Origin: CAYRGG01 sp964423745
GTDB lineage: Bacteria; Pseudomonadota; Gammaproteobacteria; Competibacterales; Competibacteraceae
Assembly: GCA_964423745.1 (NCBI GenBank)
Contig: CAYRGG010000031.1
Span: 1-47,028 of the forward strand
Direction of reading: 5' to 3'
DNA: 47,028 nt
Made by a program: the position numbers and the translations under genes. Shown in pieces: positions 41,027 through 47,028 of this stretch. The notes beneath the pieces are model-generated. The model saw nothing but the letters and a program-made list of their open reading frames with translations, was not told where the DNA came from and made no database searches. Position 1 is the stretch's first letter; each line of letters starts with the position of its first letter.

Positions 41027-41488
41027 TTAGTGTCGTCCAGAATGGCCAAAACCCCCGCTACCCCGAACGCTGCTCACGGCGAATTCTTGCACTAATTTAA
41101 AATGCGCTTGCACCACCGGGACGATGACCAACTGAGCGATACGTTCGCCCACTTGAATGGTGAATGGGTCATGACCACGATTCCAACAGGACACCATCAA
41201 CTGACCCTGATAGTCGCTGTCAATCAAACCCACTAGATTACCCAGCACGATACCGTGTTTGTGACCCAGCCCCGAGCGTGGTAGAACCAGGGCGGCGAAA
41301 CCGGCATCGGCGATATGAATGGCGATACCGGTGGGGATTAAATGGGTCTCCCCAGGTTGCATATCCAGCGGCGTCTTTAGACAGGCCCGTAAATCCATAC
41401 CTGCGGAACCCGTCGTTGCATAATCGGGTGACGGTATATCGTTACCAATGCGTGGGTCTAGTATTTTTAATTCAACAGTGGGTGGCAT
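41027..41488 (-). CDS. dut: Deoxyuridine 5'-triphosphate nucleotidohydrolase (dUTPase)
   Basis: The product is 153 aa from the ATG with GGAG seven bases upstream, overlapping coaBC by 17 bp. All five trimeric dUTPase motifs are seen: AGMDLRA, PRSGLGHKHGI, GLIDSDYQG, GERIAQLVIVP and RGSGGFGHSG. It hydrolyses dUTP to dUMP, limiting uracil in DNA and supplying thymidylate synthesis. Linkage to coaBC is conserved across gammaproteobacteria. Confidence 0.96.
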   Translation of the reverse strand: MPPTVELKILDPRIGNDIPSPDYATTGSAGMDLRACLKTPLDMQPGETHLIPTGIAIHIADAGFAALVLPRSGLGHKHGIVLGNLVGLIDSDYQGQLMVSCWNRGHDPFTIQVGERIAQLVIVPVVQAHFKLVQEFAVSSVRGSGGFGHSGRH

Positions 41489-42680
41489 GGTAACGCTCCG
41501 CGATGATAGCCACAAGGTCAACTGCTAGCTGAGATTTTTCCACTAATGGTAGCGCTTTTTCGCCCCCCTCCCAAAGCACATGAAGGGCATTTTGATCGCT
41601 TTCGAAACCGCTGTCCGAACCACCCACGTAATTAGCAGCTATCATATCTAGCCGCTTGCGGCGGCGTTTGGCCTCCGCATACTCTAAAAGATGCTGGGTC
41701 TCGGCGGCAAAACCCACGGTAAACGGTGCTTTTTCAAGACTAGCCACATGGGCAAGAATATCAGGATTTCGTTCTAAACTGAGAGTCATGGTTTCGTGAT
41801 CTTTTTTTAGCTTTTGGTCGGCCTGATGAGTGGTCCGATAATCGGCTACAGCGGCGCTAGCGACAAAAATATCGGCATGAGACACCCGGGACATTACGGC
41901 ATCGTACATATGCGTGGCGCTTTCAACGTCGATACGTTGTACCCCAAAGGGTGTCGGCAGGTCTACAGGGCCACTGACTAAGGTAACTCTGGCGCCTGCT
42001 TGAACAGCCGCTGTCGCCACCGCAAAACCCATTTTGCCGCTGCTGCGGTTGCTGATAAAACGCACTGGGTCGATGGGTTCTCGGGTAGGACCCGCCGTTA
42101 TCAACATGTCCACACCTCGCAGCGCAGTGGGTTGATGAAAAAACGCGATGAGGTTATCCCGCAGCTGGCCAGGCTCTAACATGCGCCCCTCTCCCACTTC
42201 GCCACAAGCCTGTTCACCGGCCCCTGGTCCCCACATATGAAAACCCCGCTGCTCGAGAAGACAACAATTTTCTTGCGTTGCCACATTTTGCCACATTAAG
42301 CGGTTCATGGCCGGCGCAACAGCAATGGGTTTATCACTCGCCAAACACAGGGTGCTAAGCAAATCGTTGGCTAGGCCATGAGCAAGCCGGGCAATAATAT
42401 CGGCGCTGGCAGGGGCGATAAGTATCAAATCCGGCCAACGGGCTAATTCGATATGACCCATACCTGCCTCGGCGTTAGCATCGAGCAAATCTAGATGCAC
42501 CGGTTCACCTGACACTGCCTGAAAAGTCAGCGGTCCTACAAAGTGGGTAGCCGCAGGCGTCATGACCACCTGTACTTGGGCGCCAACTTCAACTAAACGG
42601 CGGGTTAACTCGGCGCTTTTGTAAGCGGCAATACCCCCTGTAACACCCAACAGAACACGTTTATCGGTTAAAGGCTGCAT
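41472..42680 (-). CDS. coaBC: Bifunctional phosphopantothenoylcysteine decarboxylase / phosphopantothenate-cysteine ligase
   Basis: The product is 402 aa. The N-terminal flavoprotein CoaC domain (about 1-185) contains GVTGGIAAYKSAELTRRL, the FMN-binding PASADIIARLAHG and the substrate motif APAMNRLMW. The C-terminal CoaB ligase domain begins at about 190 with ITAGPTREPIDPVRFISNRSSGKMG and has LVSGPVDLPTP. It carries out two steps of coenzyme A synthesis. A family A MITE-like element lies 30 bp upstream of its start codon, inside its promoter region. Confidence 0.96.
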   Translation of the reverse strand: MQPLTDKRVLLGVTGGIAAYKSAELTRRLVEVGAQVQVVMTPAATHFVGPLTFQAVSGEPVHLDLLDANAEAGMGHIELARWPDLILIAPASADIIARLAHGLANDLLSTLCLASDKPIAVAPAMNRLMWQNVATQENCCLLEQRGFHMWGPGAGEQACGEVGEGRMLEPGQLRDNLIAFFHQPTALRGVDMLITAGPTREPIDPVRFISNRSSGKMGFAVATAAVQAGARVTLVSGPVDLPTPFGVQRIDVESATHMYDAVMSRVSHADIFVASAAVADYRTTHQADQKLKKDHETMTLSLERNPDILAHVASLEKAPFTVGFAAETQHLLEYAEAKRRRKRLDMIAANYVGGSDSGFESDQNALHVLWEGGEKALPLVEKSQLAVDLVAIIAERYHATHC

Positions 42681-42710
42681 AGGATGAAAGCTCTTGCAAA
42701 AAAATTGTAA

Positions 42711-42826
42711 GAAACTGTTTCAAAACCGGCTCATGTCCGCTGACTCGGCGTTACAGCACCTTATCCGCTGCGCCTTGATTCAGCAAACATCGCGAGTTTT
42801 TAAAATAGCTTCTAGAAGCTATTTTA
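42711..42826. repeat. MITE-like element, family A, copy 3 (shortened) plus inverted end
   Basis: The element 42711-42812 (102 bp) has the family ends GAAACTGTTTCAAAAC and TTTTTAAAATAGCTTC, but its middle is deleted compared with copies 1 and 2. A second, inverted terminus (GAAGCTATTTTA) follows immediately, so that 42801-42826 is a perfect 26-bp palindrome. It lies in the divergent spacer between coaBC and fnr. Confidence 0.8.
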
Positions 42827-43234
42827 AGCTAAAGACCATCAAAAATGGACGCTGTGTGTAGGTTACAAAGATATGCTTAGACAATTTTAGCCACTTATGC
42901 GTCTCATGAACTCTTTTCTTAATAGCCAGGCAATGGTATATAGTTCTTTTTCTGCGAAAAAAACCTAATCATTGACTACCATCAATGAATTCAATCACGT
43001 TATTATTAGTGGTCTTTACCACGCTCACCTCGGAGGATGCTTCCTGAAAAACCGGTTTCCCAAGAAGGTGGCTGGAATTTCATGGAAGAACAGATATTCT
43101 TTTTAGGACAATCATCTCTCAATCGAGAGTGTTTTGATCCCTATCTTGGGTTTATTCACGGTCTTTCTATAGCGATTCGGGAGATTTAATCCTGAGACTT
43201 TGTTAAACCATTTTTTGAAATCGCAGAACATACA
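42827..43234. other. fnr upstream region
   Basis: The ~400-bp AT-rich spacer contains the FNR-type box at 42972, a weaker half-matching box TTGAT-CCCT-ATCTT at 43134-43147 and a small hairpin CTCTC-AATC-GAGAG at 43116-43129. No ORF or RNA gene is recognised. Confidence 0.45.
42972..42985. promoter_or_regulatory. FNR/ANR-type binding site upstream of fnr
   Basis: TTGAC-TACC-ATCAA matches the FNR/ANR consensus TTGAT-N4-ATCAA at 9 of 10 specified bases. It lies about 250 bp ahead of the fnr start codon, so it could be an autoregulatory site, as known for E. coli fnr, though the distance implies a long leader. Confidence 0.55.
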
Positions 43235-44002
43235 ATGACAATTTCTCCTACCTACAACGTTATCGATATTGCCTCCGTCAAGCAAGCTTGCAGCGGCTGC
43301 AATTTACGTCAGCTTTGCCTTCCTTTGGGTATACCTTCTCAAGATGTCGAACTTTTAGATGCCTTGATCAAGCGGCGTCGACCATTGGCTCGAGGACGCC
43401 ATGTCTTTCGGCTTGGGGATGAGTTTCGTTCTCTCTATGCCATTCGTTCTGGCTCGGTCAAAACCTATACCATTACTGAAGATGGTGGTGAGCAGGTAAC
43501 TGGCTTCCACCTGCCCGGTGAAATTATCGGACTTGATGCAATTAATTCAAACCAACATCCTTGCGCGGCCAAAGCTCTGGAGACAACTAGTATTTGCGAA
43601 CTTCCTTTTAATCGGCTTGAGGAGCTTGCTGCTCAGATACCCGGCTTAGGTCGGCAACTTATGCGGATTATGAGTCGGGAAATCCAGGCGGATGAGGAGC
43701 TCCTTATGTTGCTGGGTAAAAAATCTGCAGAGGAGCGACTTGCGGCCCTGCTGATGAGTTTATCACGGCGTTATAAGGAACGGGGCTTTTCCCCGCGGGA
43801 GTTTCATTTGAGTATGTCCCGAAACGATATCGGCAATTACTTAGGGCTAGCTGTAGAAACGGTAAGTCGGCTTTTTACTCGCTTTCAACAACAAGGTTTT
43901 ATCGAGGTTCGTTATAAATATATACGCCTACAGCAAATGGATGCTTTGCAAGCCTTGGCGGGAGCTTGCGGCGTAGAAAAAAGCCGTATGGGAAATTCTT
44001 GA
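43235..44002 (+). CDS. fnr: Oxygen-responsive transcriptional regulator FNR/ANR
   Basis: The product is 255 aa. The [4Fe-4S] ligands Cys19, Cys22, Cys28 and Cys121 (ACSGCNLRQLC, TSICELP) keep the E. coli spacing of 20, 23, 29 and 122. A cyclic-nucleotide-type barrel (FHLPGEIIGLDAI) and dimer helix are followed by the helix-turn-helix IGNYLGLAVETVSRLFTRF, where Glu208, Ser211 and Arg212 correspond to the residues that read TTGAT. It switches on anaerobic genes when oxygen falls. An additional Cys110 (HPC) is present. A near-consensus site for itself lies upstream. Confidence 0.95.
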   Translation: MTISPTYNVIDIASVKQACSGCNLRQLCLPLGIPSQDVELLDALIKRRRPLARGRHVFRLGDEFRSLYAIRSGSVKTYTITEDGGEQVTGFHLPGEIIGLDAINSNQHPCAAKALETTSICELPFNRLEELAAQIPGLGRQLMRIMSREIQADEELLMLLGKKSAEERLAALLMSLSRRYKERGFSPREFHLSMSRNDIGNYLGLAVETVSRLFTRFQQQGFIEVRYKYIRLQQMDALQALAGACGVEKSRMGNS

Positions 44003-44061
44003 TAGTTGTGAAGTTACACGGGTACAGCAAAAGCCTGACTAGCCAGCTATAACAGTATATT

Positions 44062-44949
44062 TTACATCCGACGATAAAGCTTAATTAATTCATAAGCCTC
44101 TTTGACAATACGGGTTTTCTCGGTGGCTTTTTGTAGTGTTTCCGTCGACGTGTTATGCGCTTCAAGCTTATCAGGATGATGACGATTGATAAGACGCCGA
44201 TAAGCTTTTTTTACCTCGCTGTTAGTGGCAGAACGGTTAAGCCCTAAAACCCCATAAGCACGGTGTAAATGCATCATGCTTATGGGTTTCCGTTGTCGTT
44301 TGTGCTGACTCCTACGTGTTCCTGCCGAGGCGGTGTGAAACCGGCGCTTTATATAAGTTTCCATGTCTTCAAAGCGCCGCGCAAAACCAAGCTGGCTACA
44401 AATGTGCAAGAGCACAGCGCGCTCATTAGGAGATGGAAAACCATTGGCGTAAAAAACACTCATTTGAATCTCGATGAATTGACGGATGAAATGAGCATGG
44501 CTCTGACAGACGCTATAAAAATGGGCTAATATTGGGTCTACAACAAAATCGGGGCGCTTGCCTTCTCTAAACAAACGTATCGCTTGTTGTTGTTGTGCTG
44601 CTGTCAAACGCAAATGAACCATAATAACTTTAGCGGCCTGTAATTCATCCGCTTCGCTGGGTTCCTTGACTTTCGCCAAATACCCCATTACTTGAAAGGT
44701 GGTGGCTAGAAAAAGTCGGTGGGCATGAGTTTGCAGAGGATCTTCGTAATAACTGCTCGGTTTGTCTACCGGATCAACCGCTTGATAAAAGCGGTATCTC
44801 GTCATGAGGCTAAGCATGACGCCCATTGCCATACCCATCATGATCATGATGCCAGTGGGAAATCCTGTAACGACTCCGACAAACGCCCCAAGAAAGCCTC
44901 CCATTAATAACCCAGTAGCGCTCTTTAAAAACCGTTCCCACCCTATCAA
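44062..44949 (-). CDS. djlA: Membrane-anchored DnaJ-like co-chaperone DjlA
   Basis: The product is 295 aa. A glycine-rich N-terminal membrane helix pair region (GLLMGGFLGAFVGVVTG, IMIMMGMAMGVML) is followed by a TerB-like domain (about 75-200) and a C-terminal J domain (about 228-292) with the HPD motif in INRHHPDKLEAH. DjlA stimulates DnaK ATPase at the inner membrane and in E. coli influences Rcs signalling and capsule. The gene converges on fnr across 59 bp with no clear terminator. Confidence 0.93.
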   Translation of the reverse strand: MIGWERFLKSATGLLMGGFLGAFVGVVTGFPTGIMIMMGMAMGVMLSLMTRYRFYQAVDPVDKPSSYYEDPLQTHAHRLFLATTFQVMGYLAKVKEPSEADELQAAKVIMVHLRLTAAQQQQAIRLFREGKRPDFVVDPILAHFYSVCQSHAHFIRQFIEIQMSVFYANGFPSPNERAVLLHICSQLGFARRFEDMETYIKRRFHTASAGTRRSQHKRQRKPISMMHLHRAYGVLGLNRSATNSEVKKAYRRLINRHHPDKLEAHNTSTETLQKATEKTRIVKEAYELIKLYRRM

Positions 44950-45002
44950 TCGAGTTGCACTCCGTTATCAGTTCTTAACATAACTTACGCAAAACCTACA
45001 CA

Positions 45003-45117
45003 TAAGCAGGACTTGGGTAGCTCGTGCAAGAAGTGTTGACGGCCTGGATGGCCGTCATCAAGCCCACAGGGAAGTGTTTACGGCGTCTTCTGGAATGAGC
45101 TGCGTAAGTCCTGCTTA
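45003..45117. repeat. Short palindromic repeat element, family B, copy 2
   Basis: The element is about 115 bp with inverted ends TAAGCAGGACTT (45003-45014) and AAGTCCTGCTTA (45106-45117), better preserved than in copy 1 (31225-31331). The interior hairpin ACGGCC-TGGAT-GGCCGT and the ACAGGGA...TTTACGGCGTCTTCTGG segment match copy 1 over most of the length. It lies between djlA and the CbiM-like gene. Confidence 0.85.
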
Positions 45118-45179
45118 ATCTTATTTACATGCATTACAAAGCACAAAGCGTACCATTTTAGAGCAATTAACGACGCGAC

Positions 45180-45842
45180 TTACCAAGGCTTTAAATAAGA
45201 GGCATCATCAAAAGTTTTGAGCCATTGGGGACGAACACCGACAAAAATCGTCGTTAACATGCCATTTAATAATCCTTCTGGAAACAAATACAGGGGTAGA
45301 AAAGGAAAATACTCTTGAGTGATGCGCTCCAGAGAATAGGTGTTGCTTAAAATCAAGGTACTTGCTAAGGCGACTACTGTTGCTGCAGCCGCTATAATAG
45401 AACCCAAAAATCCACATAGAAAAATATAAATAAAGAGGTGGCGAGGTAAATAATGATGCACTCCAAAATAGACACCGTAGCTGACTGATACCGGCAGCAC
45501 ACCTAATAACAAGGCGTTAACAGGCATTGCGTTTAGGACACCTGTTTGCACAGCGATAACTATAGATGCCAAACTTGCCCCAACTACGCCTAGACTCCAA
45601 CCAAACATAAGGGTAAACACCGTCAACCCTAAAAAATGAAACCCAAGTCCTGGCGTCGCGCTAGCATCAAAACACCATAAAAAAATCAACATCGCCACGG
45701 CGATCAGATAAACATTTAGCAGACCATAAACCTTAAGCTGTCGCCAAGGAGCTCTTTGCAAAGCTTGCCCCAGCACCGCAAACCAAATGAGATAGGCGCT
45801 AAACAAAGGGATAGCAGATATCAAATGATTAGGAATGTGCAT
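45180..45842 (-). CDS. CbiM-like energy-coupling factor transporter membrane protein
   Basis: The product is 220 aa with about six hydrophobic segments. It begins MHIPNHLI; in CbiM/NikM the N-terminal Met-His-Ile forms part of the Co/Ni site, so the beginning here supports the family. The later GFHFLGLTVFTLMFGW and LYLFPEGLLNGMLTTIFV segments also fit. No ATPase (CbiO) or CbiQ partner is in the window, so it may be a solitary S-component-like protein using a shared energising module. The transported metal is not known, and no cobalamin or Ni/Co riboswitch is visible upstream. Confidence 0.78.
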   Translation of the reverse strand: MHIPNHLISAIPLFSAYLIWFAVLGQALQRAPWRQLKVYGLLNVYLIAVAMLIFLWCFDASATPGLGFHFLGLTVFTLMFGWSLGVVGASLASIVIAVQTGVLNAMPVNALLLGVLPVSVSYGVYFGVHHYLPRHLFIYIFLCGFLGSIIAAAATVVALASTLILSNTYSLERITQEYFPFLPLYLFPEGLLNGMLTTIFVGVRPQWLKTFDDASYLKPW

Positions 45843-46002
45843 AAGCCGGTAATCACTCTAGAAAAAAACCTCAAAGCATCCATCGCAACATAGACGATCG
45901 TGCATAGCTTTTCGTTGCAGCTTCGGCTAACTTCATGGCAATGCGTTAGCTCTATTCAGTTAGTGTTTATACACAGCGCTTCGTTTCCAGGGGATACCTA
46001 TC

Positions 46003-46911
46003 GTGAGTGATATTTTTGCACTAGATATTAACAGCGTACCGCTTTACCATCGCGGCAAAGTGCGCGACGTCTACCAAATAGATGCAAATCATTTATTGAT
46101 GGTAGCTACAGATCGACTATCTGCTTTTGATGTCGTGCTACCCACCGCCATTCCAGGCAAAGGCGCTATTTTAACTGCGGTTTCCAAATTTTGGTTTCAG
46201 CGCACTCAAACCCTTATTGCAAATCACCTGCAAGAGGTTTCTTTATCCTTGGCTCAGGTATTATCCGATGGTGCTGAATATAACCGAGTCGCTGATCGAG
46301 CTATGGTGGTGCGTAAGCTGACACCGCTGCCCATCGAGGCTATAGTGCGAGGTTATCTGATTGGTTCTGCTTGGAAAGAATATCAGGGACAAGGGGCTAT
46401 TAGCGGCATTCCGTTACCCGATGGGTTGCCATTGGCCGCTCGACTGCCTAGACCACTTTATACACCTTCCACTAAAGCACCCACTGGGGAACATGATCAG
46501 CCCATGGATTTTCAACAAACGGTGGCGCTATTGGGTCAAGACTTGGCTGAGCAAATACAATGCGTAAGTTTACGTCTTTACCAAGAAGCTGCATCTTATG
46601 CCCTCAGTCGAGGAATTATCATCGCTGACACCAAATTCGAGTTTGGTTTGGATGAAAAGGGGACTGTGGTGCTTATGGACGAAGTTCTGACACCCGACTC
46701 TTCCCGCTTTTGGCCCGTTGATCAGTACCAGGTCGGTCATAACCCGCCGAGTTTTGATAAACAACTTGTACGGGATTACTTGGAAAGCTTGTCCTGGGAC
46801 AAACATCCTCCCGGTCCGGCACTGCCACCTGAGATTATTGCCAAAACCCAGCAAAAGTATCGGGAAGTTTGTCAACGTTTGTGCTCACTCTTTCCACGGA
46901 TGGATGACTAA
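46003..46911 (+). CDS. purC: Phosphoribosylaminoimidazole-succinocarboxamide synthase
   Basis: The product is 302 aa, the long form of SAICAR synthetase found in some gammaproteobacteria and in yeast Ade1 (E. coli PurC is 237 aa). Motifs seen are YHRGKVRDVY, LLMVATDRLSAFDVVLP, PIEAIVRGYLIGSAWKEYQ, STKAPTGEHDQPM and DTKFEFGLDEKGTVVLMDEVLTPDSSRFW. It joins aspartate to CAIR in purine synthesis. The start is GTG with GGGGA eight bases upstream. The final 117 bp of the window contain nothing recognisable. Confidence 0.95.
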   Translation: MSDIFALDINSVPLYHRGKVRDVYQIDANHLLMVATDRLSAFDVVLPTAIPGKGAILTAVSKFWFQRTQTLIANHLQEVSLSLAQVLSDGAEYNRVADRAMVVRKLTPLPIEAIVRGYLIGSAWKEYQGQGAISGIPLPDGLPLAARLPRPLYTPSTKAPTGEHDQPMDFQQTVALLGQDLAEQIQCVSLRLYQEAASYALSRGIIIADTKFEFGLDEKGTVVLMDEVLTPDSSRFWPVDQYQVGHNPPSFDKQLVRDYLESLSWDKHPPGPALPPEIIAKTQQKYREVCQRLCSLFPRMDD

Positions 46912-47028
46912 GCAACCACATGTACACTTTATAACAGAAAGCAACAAGAGAAACCTGACCCAAAGCCAGCTAGACTCAGAATAAGTACTTGCCTATAAAT
47001 TATCCGGTGTTATATCAGGAACGCTGTG

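Noticed and set aside
45843..46002. Cobalamin or Ni/Co riboswitch before the CbiM-like gene
   Set aside because: No B12-box-like or NiCo four-way junction sequence is visible; only a weak GCTAAC/GTTAGC inverted pair occurs.
1..47028. CRISPR array, integrase, transposase or prophage genes
   Set aside because: No spacer-repeat periodicity of 50-80 bp was seen, and no ORF shows transposase, integrase or phage structural motifs; the repeats found are short and non-coding.

Overview
The window looks like a chromosomal segment of a flagellated gammaproteobacterium of moderate GC content. The evidence is a FleQ-type flagellar master regulator directly ahead of fliEFGHIJK, a MinCDE system, FNR with all four cluster cysteines, YcgN, Hsp15, Rof, DjlA, an OprI/Lpp-like lipoprotein and a PagL-like outer-membrane protein. 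I cannot name a genus. The window is mostly core genes; the unusual material is in the spacers.

Region 1 (1-13.1 kb, minus strand) is motility and chemotaxis: fleQ, fliE, fliF, fliG, fliH, fliI, fliJ, fliK, then a double-HPt cheA with an added CheW domain, cheW, and the start of a chemoreceptor cut by the window edge. A sigma-54-type promoter precedes fliE and a sigma-28-type promoter precedes cheA, which fits the usual FleQ/RpoN to FliA hierarchy. fleSR is not between fleQ and fliE, and fliLMN does not follow fliK.

Region 2 (13.1-21.7 kb) holds rof, the ilvI-ilvH-ilvC branched-chain operon, a small exported DUF4124 protein behind a consensus sigma-54 promoter, proS (preceded by a nested inverted repeat), a class I DAHP synthase and an isochorismatase-fold hydrolase.

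Region 3 (21.7-23.8 kb) is gene-poor. Its minus strand carries a GGA-rich, multi-hairpin stretch that looks like a CsrB/RsmZ-type RNA antagonist of CsrA/RsmA. It also holds a MITE-like element, a small ORF between inverted repeats, and a 7-bp tandem repeat.

Region 4 (23.8-35.8 kb) contains a gamma-glutamylcyclotransferase-fold protein, an Lpp-like lipoprotein between two L,D-transpeptidases, a flavin reductase, a quinone oxidoreductase, cysQ, htpG (with a sigma-32-type promoter over the cysQ stop), ycgN with a metallo-beta-lactamase-fold hydrolase, minCDE-hslR, a PagL-like protein and tRNA-Phe.

Region 5 (35.8-47 kb) contains a MITE-like element, a coiled-coil small protein, a LysR regulator divergent from two pirins, a VapBC toxin-antitoxin pair, argB, dut, coaBC, fnr, djlA, a CbiM-like permease and purC. 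Three families of short terminally inverted repeats are scattered through the spacers. No transposase, prophage or CRISPR array is visible.
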